Source: Natrinema sp. DC36 (GTDB taxonomy: Archaea; Halobacteriota; Halobacteria; Halobacteriales; Natrialbaceae). From it: 64,000 nt of DNA. The stretch covers positions 2,542,001 through 2,606,000 of the forward strand of contig NZ_CP084472.1 of the NCBI RefSeq assembly GCF_020405225.1, given 5' to 3'. The stretch's first letter is position 1. Every line of letters begins with the position of its first letter. Shown here piece by piece: positions 7,843 to 17,004 of the stretch. The notes beneath the pieces were generated by a model. The model searched no databases. It saw nothing but the letters and a program-made list of their open reading frames with translations, and was not told where the DNA came from. Position numbers and translations under genes: made by a program.

Positions 7843-8502
7843 TCACTCGAGCTGTGACTCCTCACTTGCGGGCTGGAGTTCGGCGTCAACCAGCGTCTCG
7901 TAAGCCCGACGGAACCGCTCGGAGAGCGCCTGATGGGAGATTCCGAGCTCCTCGGCCAACTCCTCCATCGACACCCCGCGGGGAATCTCGAAGTAGCCGT
8001 ACTCGAGTGCGGCCTCGAGAGCTTCCTGCTGTTCGGGCGTCAACCGCGTCTCGCGGCCGTCGGCGTCGGTCACGTCGGTTACGCGCCGGAGGTCGGCGTT
8101 GATCCCGCGATCGACCAGCCGATCGTAGGCCTCACAGAGCCGATCGCGGTCGCGGTATCGCACCGTCACTTGCCACCAGCCGTCGGTCGCCCGCGCCTCG
8201 AGCAGCGAGCCGCCGTCGATAAGCAGGTCGTTCCAGAGGATCTCGGTCCCCGTCTCCTCCGCGAAGGTCACGTCGTACAGCAACCGCGAGTCCGTCTCGA
8301 CGAGGAGTTCGGCGGCCTCGACCGAGGGGTCGGCCACAAACGCGTCGTCGGCCGTCTCGCGATCGACGCCGGCGACCCACAGCGACGGGCGCGTCTTCGA
8401 CACCGAGGACTCGAGTTCGAACGTGGCCGCCGGCGCGCGCTCGAAGGCGGTCGCCAACGCCGTTTCCGCCGCCGGCAGTCGAAGGTCGGCTATCGTCGAC
8501 AT
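7843..8502 (-). CDS. Bacterio-opsin activator-type HTH regulator
   Basis: 219 residues. The C-terminal domain has LTPEQQEALEAALEYGYFEIPRGVSMEELAEELGISHQALSERFRRA, an HTH of the bat (HTH_10) type, and the N-terminal 150 residues are the alpha/beta sensor part seen in this family. It is a DNA-binding transcription regulator of unknown target, stands alone and points away from the DUF389 gene. Two further members occur in the window (48211 and 56420). Confidence 0.9.
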   Translation of the reverse strand: MSTIADLRLPAAETALATAFERAPAATFELESSVSKTRPSLWVAGVDRETADDAFVADPSVEAAELLVETDSRLLYDVTFAEETGTEILWNDLLIDGGSLLEARATDGWWQVTVRYRDRDRLCEAYDRLVDRGINADLRRVTDVTDADGRETRLTPEQQEALEAALEYGYFEIPRGVSMEELAEELGISHQALSERFRRAYETLVDAELQPASEESQLE

Positions 8503-8648
8503 CGGGCTTCGTACACCACCGCGGCGTAAAAACCGCTGTTGTGGCTCGATTGACTGTCTAATTCGATGATATCGATCTGAGGAGACGTGACTCGAGGCGA
8601 AACCGTTCAGTCCAATCTTTCCGCTAGTACTCCAGACCGGTAAACTGC

Positions 8649-8862
8649 CGTGCGGTGGCGCGCGCTGTCGGCTGCTCGAGCGATAGCGAAGGGGGGCCGA
8701 CGATGCTGCGCGAGGGATGAGTAAGTGAGCCTGCGAGCGAACGTTAGCGCGGGACCGACGGTCCCGCGAACCATACGAGCGGGGCTTCGGCCCGTGAGTA
8801 GAAATCGGCTGGGGAGGGCGTGGCGATTCCTCGTTTCCAGTAGAGGTAGGACGCTCGCCTTT
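8649..8862 (+). repeat. Hairpin-rich dispersed element, copy 1
   Basis: Begins CGTGCGGTGGCGCGCGCTG and runs through GCGCGAGGGATGAG, AACGTTAGCGCGGGACCG, a hairpin GCGGGACCGACGGTCCCGC, a second hairpin around GGGGCTTCGGCCC, then AGAAATCGGCTGGGGAGGGC and GTGGCGATTCC. The same series of blocks in the same order occurs twice more in the window, on the minus strand, at 25.4 and 46.3 kb. This copy appears the most degraded at its right end. Transposon derivative or structured RNA; see findings. Confidence 0.75.
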
Positions 8863-8983
8863 GCAGTAGTTGGTAGTACGGGTTATTTATTCGGAATTGA
8901 GCGTGAAATCGTGGTAAGTACGGGGAAGACACACTTCGGTCAGTGCAAACCGAGACCAGTCGCCACAGAGAAGCGGTTCCAAA

Positions 8984-9094
8984 TCAGAGTATATTGAAAT
9001 ACTGCAATGATGCGATAACCGCAATTGCTAAAACCAGTATCAAAAGCTGTATCTTTGGATCAACGTCTTTGCGAATTCGAAAGGCCCAATCCAT
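8984..9094 (-). CDS. Candidate 36-aa single-pass membrane peptide
   Basis: ATG at 9094 to TGA at 8984 reads MDWAFRIRKDVDPKIQ followed by a hydrophobic run LLILVLAIAVIASLQYFNIL, a plausible transmembrane helix with a basic N-terminus (positive inside). A TATA-like TTATTTAA lies at 9106-9113, only about 16 bp from the ATG, which is closer than ideal. It lies in AT-rich DNA where chance ORFs are rarer in GC-biased codons. It is a candidate only. Confidence 0.35.
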   Translation of the reverse strand: MDWAFRIRKDVDPKIQLLILVLAIAVIASLQYFNIL

Positions 9095-9283
9095 GATTCC
9101 AACAGTTAAATAACTTCACTCCATCTACATGAACCTTGGGAAGGCGTCATGCCATAAGGTAAGCAGACGTAGTTACCGAATTGTTCGATTCATTTTCGAG
9201 CGTATTTCTTTGCTATCACTGATCTATCGAGTCCCGGAACTGGCCGGCCACACCGTCAAGACTCGCGGTCACCGAACGCGAGT

Positions 9284-9691
9284 ATGCCAGCACGCCTCGA
9301 CTCTGAAACCGACTTCGAGGAACTGACCGCCCGCATCCGAACGCAGTCACAGCAAGCGCCCGGCTCGGACACCGAACGGGTGACGATCCGGTCGCTCGAG
9401 GCCGTCAGTTCCGACTCGCTCGCGACCTTGCTCGAGGCCGCCGAGAGCGAACACCTCGAGCCGGGGGCGCTCGTCTTCGTTCTCTCACGGGCCAACGCCG
9501 AACTGCTCTGTGAGCGAGAGTTCGACATCGACGACGTCGACGAGCTCGAGACGGTACTCGACTGCCGCGTTCGCGTCGAGGACGAGATGCCCGACGATAC
9601 GATCCTCCTGTTGCATCCCGACGCGGTCGAGGGCGAGGAACTCGTCGAGCCCGAAGCGGTCGCCTGCGGGATCCTCGGCACCGACGACTGA
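9284..9691 (+). CDS. Conserved hypothetical protein upstream of DUF389 gene
   Basis: 135 acidic residues, soluble. The pattern is VTIRSLEAVSSDSLATLLEAAE, then LEPGALVFVLSRANAELL and a C-terminal PDDTILLLHPDAVEGEEL. It looks like an alpha/beta domain, but I cannot name the family. Codon use is typical of the genome. It ends 57 bp before the DUF389 membrane protein in the same direction, so the two may share a transcript. Confidence 0.65.
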   Translation: MPARLDSETDFEELTARIRTQSQQAPGSDTERVTIRSLEAVSSDSLATLLEAAESEHLEPGALVFVLSRANAELLCEREFDIDDVDELETVLDCRVRVEDEMPDDTILLLHPDAVEGEELVEPEAVACGILGTDD

Positions 9692-9748
9692 CGGGCACCC
9701 GTCCACTGCCGCCCGTGGGACTATCGGGCGGTCGCGTGTGACCCCAAT

Positions 9749-11089
9749 ATGCGGTATCTGGAAATCACGGTGCCGGAGGGGAAGCGACGGGCCGTGCTCG
9801 AGATCCTCGAGGACGAAGGAGTCAACTACGTCGTCAGCGACGAGACCAGCGGTCGGGGGTACACCGCAGTGGTCCGGTTTCCGGTCCCGACGCAGGCCGT
9901 CGAACCGATTCTCGATCGGCTGAAGCGAGCCGGTATCGGCGACGAGGCCAGCGTCGTCGTCATCGACGCCGAGACGGTCATCTCGGAGCAGTTCGCGACG
10001 CTCCGGGACCGGTACAGCCGCGGCGGCCAGATGGGATCGCGTACCTCGAGACAGGTGTTACGCACGAAGGCCGACGAACTCACGCCCCCGTTTCCGATCT
10101 ATGCCGTCATGTTGCTCATCAGCGCCGTCGTCGCCACCGCCGGGCTGCTGGCCGATTCACCGGCGGTCGTGATCGGGGCGATGGTCATCGCGCCGCTGCT
10201 CGGTCCCGCGCTCGCCGCCAACGTCGGCATCGTTACCGGCGACGGTCGACTCAAGTCGACCGGCTTCACCTACCAGCTCGTCGGCGTCACGATCGTCGTC
10301 GTCGCCTCGATCGGACTCGCCACGCTCGCCCGGCTGGCCGGCCTCGAGCCGGCGGGCGTCGATATCGTCGCCGCCACCGAACTCGAGGAGCGGGTCGCGC
10401 CGAACCTGTTCTCGCTGGCGGTCGCGCTGGGTGCGGGAATCGCCGGAATCTTGAGTCTCACGCGGGGGTTCTCGGAGGCCATCGTCGGCGTCATGATCGC
10501 CGCGGCGCTCATTCCGCCGTCGGCCGCGGTCGGGATCACGGTCGCTTGGGGGATGTCCGGCGCGGCGATCGGTGCCGCCGTCCTCGTGATCGTGAACCTC
10601 CTGTCGATCAACCTCGCCGCGCTGGCGACGCTGTGGGTCGCCGGCTATCGCCCGCAGGGACTGTTCGAGGTGTCGCCAACCCGAACCCCGACCTACACGT
10701 ACGCGGCGATCTTCGGCGTCGGACTGCTGGTACTCGCCGCACCGCTGGCCGGCGTCACCCTGCTGGATTTCCATACGACCGAACTCCAGTCGGCGGCCGA
10801 GGACGAGGTCGATGCGGTGCTCGCGGAGCCCCGATACGACGGGCTCGAGACCGAAGACGTCGCGGTCGAACTCGACGGCGACTACCCGATTCAGTCGGTC
10901 GAACGGGTCGTCGTCACGGTCACCGGACGGGACCCTGGCACGATGCCGGGGCTCGCCGACCGACTCTACGAGGAGATCGAACCGCACAGCGACGAACCGC
11001 TGGTCGTCGAGGTCCAGTACGTCGTCGCCGAGGAGCGAGGGAGCAACGCCGAGGAGGAGGAGATCGTTCGGTTCTCGAACGAAGGATGA
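9749..11089 (+). CDS. TIGR00341/DUF389 family membrane protein
   Basis: 446 residues. The N-terminal 80 or so form a ferredoxin-like domain (MRYLEITVPEGKRRAVLEIL), then helices such as IYAVMLLISAVVATAGLLAD, AVVIGAMVIAPLLGPALAANVGIV, LVGVTIVVVASIGLATLARL, a glycine-rich pair around AVALGAGIAGILSLTRGFSEAIVGVMIAAALIPP, and a last helix FGVGLLVLAAPLAGVTLL. A soluble tail of about 100 residues follows. This is the standard layout of the TIGR00341 family, whose function is unknown. ATG 9749 places the first strand correctly. Confidence 0.9.
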   Translation: MRYLEITVPEGKRRAVLEILEDEGVNYVVSDETSGRGYTAVVRFPVPTQAVEPILDRLKRAGIGDEASVVVIDAETVISEQFATLRDRYSRGGQMGSRTSRQVLRTKADELTPPFPIYAVMLLISAVVATAGLLADSPAVVIGAMVIAPLLGPALAANVGIVTGDGRLKSTGFTYQLVGVTIVVVASIGLATLARLAGLEPAGVDIVAATELEERVAPNLFSLAVALGAGIAGILSLTRGFSEAIVGVMIAAALIPPSAAVGITVAWGMSGAAIGAAVLVIVNLLSINLAALATLWVAGYRPQGLFEVSPTRTPTYTYAAIFGVGLLVLAAPLAGVTLLDFHTTELQSAAEDEVDAVLAEPRYDGLETEDVAVELDGDYPIQSVERVVVTVTGRDPGTMPGLADRLYEEIEPHSDEPLVVEVQYVVAEERGSNAEEEEIVRFSNEG

Positions 11090-11099
11090 GCGACGATCG

Positions 11100-11288
11100 T
11101 CAATTTAGTCCCGCACCGATGCCGACGCCGATCGCGACGCCGATGGGGAGCCACAGCGCCAGGTTATCGGTTGCGACGCCGATCGCGACGCCGACTCCCA
11201 TGCCGATTGCGATGCCGACCCCGATGTTCCCCCTCTCGCTATCGTCGCCGTCTCCCGCAGCCGTCGGCTCGTCGCCTCGTTCAGCCAT
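11100..11288 (-). CDS. Small glycine-zipper membrane protein
   Basis: 62 residues. The first 22 are hydrophilic and acidic; the rest alternates glycine and valine or isoleucine (VGIAIGMGVGVAIGVATD and LWLPIGVAIGVGIGAGL), giving two membrane helices rich in GxxxG packing. The DNA here is correspondingly repetitive (CCGATCGCGACGCCGAT repeats). Convergent with the DUF389 gene, ending 10 bp after its stop. Function unknown. Confidence 0.65.
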   Translation of the reverse strand: MAERGDEPTAAGDGDDSERGNIGVGIAIGMGVGVAIGVATDNLALWLPIGVAIGVGIGAGLN

Positions 11289-11450
11289 GGCTAGCCGATA
11301 GCGCTCGAGGGTGATAGCTCTCGGTGTGTTCGTCGGAACTGGACGACGCGTCGGAAAACGAAGCCGGCGAAACGCGTTGGCTGTGGCCGCGTCTCACAGA
11401 ATCGACGCCCTCCACGCAGCGCTGAAGCCCGAACGAGACGTGGGCCAGTT

Positions 11451-12887
11451 TCAGCCGGGATCCGAGGACGGACGGTACCGTCGGCTCACGGCTTTCCACC
11501 GGCCGCTTCGGAACAACCAGTAGTTGATCCCGCCCGGAACCGTCGTCTCGAGGAAGAGCGCGAGGTAGAGACCGTCGACGCCCAGCGGCGTAACGAGTCC
11601 TAGCGCGGCCGCCGGGAGAGCGAAGGCGTACCGACCGAGCAGCGAGGCGACGAACGGCCAGCGGGTGTCGCCGGCACCCAGCAGCGCCCCCGCGGCGGCC
11701 CCGTCGATGCCGAACCCGATCGAGCTGACGGCACCGACGGCGACGAAGACGGCGGCCTGCGCGACCTCGTCGGGGGCCGTCACGAACACCGTCGCGATCG
11801 GTCGTGCGAGGAGCAGAACCAGCGCCGCGATTCCGGCGTAGCACAGCGCCGAGAGCCTGATAATCCCCGCGCCGTAGGCCCCCGCCTCGTCCTCGTCGCC
11901 GGCACCGAGGTGCTGTCCGACGAGCGAACTCGAGGCCAGCGATAGCCCCCAGTTGACGCTGTTGATCAGGTCCCGAACGCGCCGTCCGACCTCGAGGGCC
12001 GTCACGACGACCGGCCCGAACGAGGCGGCGATCCACAGCAACGGGAAGACGACGATTCCCTGTGCGAGTCGTCGACCGATCTCCGGCGTGGCGATTTCGA
12101 TCAGCTGCCGGAACAGCGTCGGCTCGAACCACGGCCCCGACCGCGTGATCGGAACGGGGCTGGGCTGCATGCCGAGACGGCCGTACGACCGGCCGAGCAT
12201 CCCCCACGCGAGTACGAGCGTCACGAACCCGCTCGCGAGCGTCGTTCCGATCGCCGCACCGGCAGCGCCCAGTCCGTACCCGAAGATGAGCACGCCGCTG
12301 AAGACGACGTTGAGAACCGCGCCGCCGGCGCGGGCCATCATCTCCGTGAACGTGTCGCCGACGCCCGTGTAGGTCCGACTGGCGATGAGGTTCAGCAACT
12401 CAAAGACCACCGCGGGCGCGACGAAGACCAGATAGACGCTGCCGTGACGGAGCGCGTCTGGGCCGGCTCCGAGCAGGGCGATCAGTCGCTCGGGGACAGC
12501 GAGAAAGGCCCCCGCGATCGGGACCGAGAGCGCGATCGCCAGGACGACGCTCTGATTGACGGCCAGCGATGCGCGGGCGGTCTCCTCGCCGCCGTAGTTC
12601 TGCGAGACGAGCGTCACGGTGCCGCCCGCGACGCCGAGTCCCAGTAGCGTCACGATCTGCCAGTAGCCGAGCGCGAACGCTAATCCCGCGGTTCCAGCGG
12701 TCCCGACCGCGATCCCGACCATCGCGAGGTCGGCCGTCTGCTTGGACATGATCGCGAAGCCGGTGACGATCCGGGGCCACGCGAGCGCCATCGTCGAGCG
12801 AAAGCGCTCGGCGTCGATCACCCCGTAGCGATCGAGGAGCCCCGCGACGAACTCGACCCCGGACGACCGCAACTGCCGTCCCGTCAT
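11451..12887 (-). CDS. MATE family efflux transporter
   Basis: 478 residues with about 12 hydrophobic segments. The N-half has FAIMSKQTADLAMVGIAVG and the MATE-type WQIVTLLGLGVAGGTVTLVSQNYG (the V-S-Q-x-x-G motif after TM2), and the pattern repeats in the C-half (GLSLASSSLVGQHLGAGDEDEAG). Such proteins export cationic drugs or metabolites with Na+ or H+ antiport. Length is normal for MATE. It stands alone; the 160 bp upstream are not coding. No substrate can be inferred. Confidence 0.92.
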   Translation of the reverse strand: MTGRQLRSSGVEFVAGLLDRYGVIDAERFRSTMALAWPRIVTGFAIMSKQTADLAMVGIAVGTAGTAGLAFALGYWQIVTLLGLGVAGGTVTLVSQNYGGEETARASLAVNQSVVLAIALSVPIAGAFLAVPERLIALLGAGPDALRHGSVYLVFVAPAVVFELLNLIASRTYTGVGDTFTEMMARAGGAVLNVVFSGVLIFGYGLGAAGAAIGTTLASGFVTLVLAWGMLGRSYGRLGMQPSPVPITRSGPWFEPTLFRQLIEIATPEIGRRLAQGIVVFPLLWIAASFGPVVVTALEVGRRVRDLINSVNWGLSLASSSLVGQHLGAGDEDEAGAYGAGIIRLSALCYAGIAALVLLLARPIATVFVTAPDEVAQAAVFVAVGAVSSIGFGIDGAAAGALLGAGDTRWPFVASLLGRYAFALPAAALGLVTPLGVDGLYLALFLETTVPGGINYWLFRSGRWKAVSRRYRPSSDPG

Positions 12888-13053
12888 CTATCGCTCGTTG
12901 CGCTACGGACACCTTCGGTCTGTCGGCTCCGGCACTCGAGACGGTCAACGCCGCCGAGCGATGCGGGGAGGATCGCACTCGAATCGGCTCACTCTCCGCA
13001 GGAGCTGCGAGCGGATCGTCTGCAGGACCTCGAGTTGTCGTGCCTCGACTGAG

Positions 13054-14145
13054 TTATCCGCGGAACCGCGAGAGGACCGCCTTCAGATGCGTCGGCGAGA
13101 CCAGCGACGTCGGTCGGTCCATGTGCACGCCGATCTCGCCCGAGAGCGCTCCGAGGCCGATCCGCTGGACGGGCTCGGGCAGCGAGTAGGCCCGCCGAAT
13201 CCAGCGCCCGAGTTCCTGTTCGCGCTCGAGGTCGTCGCGCCAGGCGCGTTCGTAAGCCGCGAGCGTGGTCGGCCGATCGGGATCGATCTCGCGAGCCGCG
13301 TGGTCGGCGCTGGTCATGCTATAGAGAATTCCCCCGCCGGTGAAGGGCTTGGTCTGGGCGGCCGCGTCGCCGATGAGGAAGCCTCGGCGGGTCGTCACCC
13401 GGTCGGGCGACCCGACCGGGATCGCCCCCGAACAGCGGTGGGAGACGTCGATCTCGTAGCCGTCGATCAGCTCCTCGAAGTGCTTGGTCACCTGCACGCC
13501 CGGCGGGGCCGCGAGGCCGTACTCGACGCCGGCCTCGCCGCGGGGGATCCGCCACGCGAAGAACGTCGGCGGCGTGAGGTGGACGTCGACGAAGTCCTCG
13601 TGGTCTTCTTCCTCGGAGAAGGCGAGCACGCCGTGGAGGAACTCCTCGGGCTGTGGAAGCTCGAGTTCGTCCCGAACTCTCGAGCGCGGACCGTCGCAGC
13701 CGGCGAGCATCTTCGCCTCGAACTCGACGGTGCCGTCGGGGCCACTAGCGACGATTTCGACGCGGTCCTGGTGTTCGGTAACCCCGGTGACGGTGTGTTC
13801 CTCGCGGACGTCCGCGCCCGCCTCTCGAGCGAGCGCCGCGAGGTGGCGGTCGAGTCCGACGCGGTCGATGACGTTCGAGGCGACGTCCCCCTTGTAGAAC
13901 GGGTAGTCGTCGCTGCCGGGCCCGCCGACGTGGAATCGCGCGCCGTAGATCTCGTTCTGGAACAGCTCCTCGCGAGCGCCGTCGCCGGTGAACTCCCAGA
14001 TGTCGGTACTGACGTGGCCCGAACAGGCGAGCGGGTCGCCGATTTCTCCTTTCTCGAGGGCGAGCACGTCGTAGCCTTCTTCGGCGGCACGGCGGGCGAA
14101 GCGCGCGCCCGGCGGACCGACGCCGACGACGACGAAATCGTACAT
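13054..14145 (-). CDS. Geranylgeranyl reductase family FAD-dependent oxidoreductase
   Basis: 363 residues. A near-N-terminal Rossmann motif (YDFVVVGVGPPGARFARRAAEEGYDVLALE), a DPLACSGHVS active-site-like segment as in archaeal geranylgeranyl reductases, VLAG-like CDGPRSRVR and the second FAD motif RRGFLIGDAAAQTKPFTGGGI identify the family. These enzymes saturate isoprenoid double bonds of lipids or quinones; the exact substrate is unknown. ATG 14145 is preferred to GTG 14154. A second, quite different family member is at 27439. Confidence 0.85.
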   Translation of the reverse strand: MYDFVVVGVGPPGARFARRAAEEGYDVLALEKGEIGDPLACSGHVSTDIWEFTGDGAREELFQNEIYGARFHVGGPGSDDYPFYKGDVASNVIDRVGLDRHLAALAREAGADVREEHTVTGVTEHQDRVEIVASGPDGTVEFEAKMLAGCDGPRSRVRDELELPQPEEFLHGVLAFSEEEDHEDFVDVHLTPPTFFAWRIPRGEAGVEYGLAAPPGVQVTKHFEELIDGYEIDVSHRCSGAIPVGSPDRVTTRRGFLIGDAAAQTKPFTGGGILYSMTSADHAAREIDPDRPTTLAAYERAWRDDLEREQELGRWIRRAYSLPEPVQRIGLGALSGEIGVHMDRPTSLVSPTHLKAVLSRFRG

Positions 14146-14274
14146 GGTCGTCACGTTTCCGGCGGAGAGTAAATAGTTACTCGAGACGAGTCGATGGGAT
14201 CCCGGTGCCGACGGGGTGTCGATAGCGGCCGCTCGTAGGGGTGGCCGTTGGCCACCTCCTTCTCGACAATTCGA

Positions 14275-14502
14275 TCACTCCGCCCGTGATTCGGCCGATG
14301 TCAATTGATACACAGCGATACCTACGAGGACGACCGACAGCCCCAACGCGGCGTACTGGACGTACCATGCCATCGTATCCAAGAGGAGCAGACCGACGAC
14401 GTTGAGCGACATCCCCACGGTCAAAAGAGCGACCCACGACTCGGATCCCGTCTCCATGTCCGAAACCGCACTACCAGACACATAATGATTCTCGTTTTTC
14501 AT
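14275..14502 (-). CDS. Small two-helix membrane protein
   Basis: 75 residues from ATG 14502 (MKNENHYVSGSAVSDMETGS); a second possible start at 14457 would give 60. Two helices follow: WVALLTVGMSLNVVGLLLLD and MAWYVQYAALGLSVVLVGIAVY, with a short charged tail ESRAE. Layout resembles small haloarchaeal membrane proteins of unknown role. It diverges from the cyclase gene, sharing about 100 bp with it. Confidence 0.55.
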   Translation of the reverse strand: MKNENHYVSGSAVSDMETGSESWVALLTVGMSLNVVGLLLLDTMAWYVQYAALGLSVVLVGIAVYQLTSAESRAE

Positions 14503-14602
14503 GTGTCTCGCGACAGTATTGGCCGCGGCCACCGGAACTGGCCGGTCTAGAACCCAGCGAATCGGAGTCACTGTTAACTGGGCTCACCGAATCGTGGCGA
14601 CT

Positions 14603-15427
14603 ATGCGCGACTTGGTAACAGCCGACGAGACCACGCTGATCGACCTGAGCATCGGCCTCGAGGACGGCGTCGCGAGCGAACCAACCCCGCCGAAAATCGA
14701 TGCCTTCGACCACGAAGCCGGCGCGAAACGACTCGCCGAAACCCTCCGAGACCAAGGGTACGATGTCGAGGCCGAGGACTTCCCCGACGGGATGGGGCTG
14801 GCTTGGGAAGATCTCGAGGTGATCCCCCACGCGGGCACCCACATGGATGCGCCGTGGCACTACGGCCCCGAGGTCGACGGCGAGCCGGCGAAGACGATCG
14901 AGGAGATTCCCCTCGAGTGGTGTCGCGGGAACGCGGTCGTCCTCGATTTCCGGTGGATGGACCCTGGCGAGGAGATTTCGGTGAGGGATCTCGAGGACGC
15001 CCTCGACGAACTGGATCACGACCTCTCGCCGGGCGAGATCGTCCTGCTCCAGACCGGGGCCGACGAGCTGTGGGGCCGGCCCGAGTACCTGACCGAGTTC
15101 CCCGGAATGAGCGCCGAGGGAACGAAGTTCCTCGTCGAGCAGGGAATCACGGTGATCGGCACCGACGCCTACGGCTTCGACAAGCCGTTCGCGGCGATGG
15201 GCGAGCGCTACGTCGAATCGGGCGACGGGGACGAACTGTGGCCGGCCCACTTCGCCGGTCGCGAGGTCGAATACTGCCAGATCGAGAAGATGGCCAACCT
15301 CGACGAACTGCCCCGCAGGACGGACGTGCCGATCGTCGCGTTCCCCATCAAAATCGAGGGCGGAAGCGCGGGGTGGGTGCGACCGGTCGCACTTCTCGGG
15401 GACGAGACGGGAGGTGAGACCGCATGA
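14603..15427 (+). CDS. Cyclase family protein (kynurenine formamidase-like)
   Basis: 274 residues. LIDLSIGLEDGVASEPTPPK opens the fold; HAGTHMDAPWHYGPE is the metal-binding HxGTHxDxPxH signature; VLLQTGADELW and GTDAYGFDKPF complete the active site. The family includes kynurenine formamidase and related metal-dependent amide or lactone hydrolases. The open frame starts at 14501, but ATG 14603 fits the family. Its end overlaps the next gene by 4 bp (ATGA), so the two enzymes are translationally coupled and probably act on one pathway. Confidence 0.88.
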   Translation: MRDLVTADETTLIDLSIGLEDGVASEPTPPKIDAFDHEAGAKRLAETLRDQGYDVEAEDFPDGMGLAWEDLEVIPHAGTHMDAPWHYGPEVDGEPAKTIEEIPLEWCRGNAVVLDFRWMDPGEEISVRDLEDALDELDHDLSPGEIVLLQTGADELWGRPEYLTEFPGMSAEGTKFLVEQGITVIGTDAYGFDKPFAAMGERYVESGDGDELWPAHFAGREVEYCQIEKMANLDELPRRTDVPIVAFPIKIEGGSAGWVRPVALLGDETGGETA

Positions 15428-16419
15428 AACTCGCGACCGTCGAAGTCGATACGCCGGTCGGCCCCGTCGAACGGATCGGTGCCGTCGACGAGTCCACCGG
15501 ATCCGACGGTGCGCCCGCCGGCGAAGCGACGCTCGTCGATCTCACCGCCGCCTACGGCGCCGCCCTCGAGGCCGAAGGTGAACCCGCGCCGGCCGACCTC
15601 GCGCGGGCACACGTTCCGCCGGAGATGATCGCCTTTCTCGAGCGCGGCGACCGGGCGATCGAAGACGCCCGCGAGGCCCTCGAGTACGCGACCGAGGCCG
15701 ACGCCGAGCGCGGTCCTGGCGGTGCGAAGATCCGGTACGAACCCGGCGAGTACGACCTGCTCGCGCCGCTTCCCCGGCCGAACTCGCTGCGCGACTGCAT
15801 GGCGATCGAAGAGCACGTGCAGAACAGCATGGACGGCGAGATCGCAGACGTCTGGTACGACCTGCCGGTCTACTACAAGGGCAACGCCGACAGCGTCGTC
15901 GCGCCGGGCGAGACGATCGACTGGCCCGATTACTCGTCGATCATGGACTACGAACTCGAGATCGCGGCCGTGATCGGGAAACGGGCCCGGGACATCCCGG
16001 CCGACGAAGCCGAGGAGCACATCGCCGGCTACACCGTCTTCAACGATTTCAGCGCCCGCGACATCCAGGGCCGGGAGATGGAGGGCCGGTTGGGTCCCGC
16101 GAAGGGCAAGGACTTCGCGAACGGTCTCGGCCCCTATTTCGTCCCGCGCGAGGATATCGACGTGCTCGAGGCGCCGATGACCGCCCGAATCGACGGCGAG
16201 GTCTGGTCGGCGGGCACCGTCGACGAGATGTACCACTCCTTCGCGGAGATCGTCGAACACATCTCCCAGTCCGAGACGCTCCACCCCGGCGACGTCATCG
16301 GCAGCGGCACCGTCGGCGAGGGCTGCGGGCTGGAACTGGGGCAATGGCTCGAGGACGGCGATACGGTGGCGCTCGAGATCGAGGGGATCGGCACGCTCGA
16401 GCACACGGTCGTCGAGTGA
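15424..16419 (+). CDS. Fumarylacetoacetate hydrolase family protein
   Basis: 331 residues. The C-terminal two thirds is the FAH domain: ADSVVAPGETIDWP, MDYELEIAAVIGKRARDIPA (metal-binding E-x-E), GYTVFNDFSARDIQGREM, KGKDFANGLGPYFV and the GDVIGSGTVGEGCG turn. The 90-residue N-terminal part is the usual extension. These enzymes hydrolyse acylpyruvates or decarboxylate related keto acids in aromatic degradation. Coupled to the cyclase by a 4-bp overlap; substrate not decided by sequence. Confidence 0.9.
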   Translation: MKLATVEVDTPVGPVERIGAVDESTGSDGAPAGEATLVDLTAAYGAALEAEGEPAPADLARAHVPPEMIAFLERGDRAIEDAREALEYATEADAERGPGGAKIRYEPGEYDLLAPLPRPNSLRDCMAIEEHVQNSMDGEIADVWYDLPVYYKGNADSVVAPGETIDWPDYSSIMDYELEIAAVIGKRARDIPADEAEEHIAGYTVFNDFSARDIQGREMEGRLGPAKGKDFANGLGPYFVPREDIDVLEAPMTARIDGEVWSAGTVDEMYHSFAEIVEHISQSETLHPGDVIGSGTVGEGCGLELGQWLEDGDTVALEIEGIGTLEHTVVE

Positions 16420-16542
16420 GGTCGGCCTCGGCGACGGCAATACTGGTCACTCGTCCCACAGTTTATTGTTTGGCTCCAGCCACGGTAGATAATGCCCGGA
16501 CCGGTCTTTCTGACGGTGCCGGCCGATCCGCTCCCGCGTCGC

Positions 16543-16899
16543 TCACGCGGGATCGGCGTCCGCGGCCGCGGCGCTCGAGGCGTGGAGAAAGCCGATGACG
16601 CCGAGATAGACGACGAGAAACTCGAGGCTGCCGTCGCCCGACGTGTACCGCTGACCGAACGCCACGGATCCGAGACAGAGACCGAGCAGGCCGATCGCGT
16701 AGCCGAGTCGGTCCGCCGACCGATCGAACGCGGGAAACTCGCTCCAGAGCAGTCGCCGGTATCGCACGGCGAAGTACCCCCAGCCGGCGTACAGCGCGAC
16801 CACGGGGACGATCAGGAACCAGTTCGTCCCGAACGCGACGTACACCACAGCACCCGTCGCCGCTCCGAATCCGAGTCCCGCGAGGAGGGACCTATTCAT
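16543..16899 (-). CDS. Small membrane protein, unknown
   Basis: 118 residues with four hydrophobic segments (LLAGLGFGAATGAVVYVAFG, WFLIVPVVALYAGWGYFAV, LGYAIGLLGLCLGSVAFG and LEFLVVYLGVIGFLHA). A conserved-looking charged loop YRRLLWSEFPAFDRSADR lies between helices 2 and 3. ATG 16899 is preferred over a longer frame to 16968. I do not recognise the family. Confidence 0.6.
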   Translation of the reverse strand: MNRSLLAGLGFGAATGAVVYVAFGTNWFLIVPVVALYAGWGYFAVRYRRLLWSEFPAFDRSADRLGYAIGLLGLCLGSVAFGQRYTSGDGSLEFLVVYLGVIGFLHASSAAAADADPA

Positions 16900-17004
16900 A
16901 TCTGGAAAAACACGTTTCAGTGATAATATCCTTGTGAAACGGTGCGCGCTAGCAGCGTCAGCTCGCATCGCGACCGAACGAAACGGTCGTGATCCGCTCG
17001 AGCG

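Larger units (their letters stand above)
8503..9283. other. Long intergenic region with repeat element and AT-richer DNA
   Basis: 780 bp without a recognisable conserved gene. The left half holds copy 1 of the hairpin-rich element (8649-8862). The right half (about 8870-9240) is clearly AT-richer than its surroundings and contains one candidate 36-codon membrane-peptide ORF on the minus strand (8984-9094). The plus-strand ORF-length frame at 8725 is an artefact of the repeat. Confidence 0.6.

Noticed and set aside
10157-10987. Long minus ORF opposite the DUF389 gene
   Set aside because: Arginine- and aspartate-rich shadow of the membrane protein; no coherent fold.
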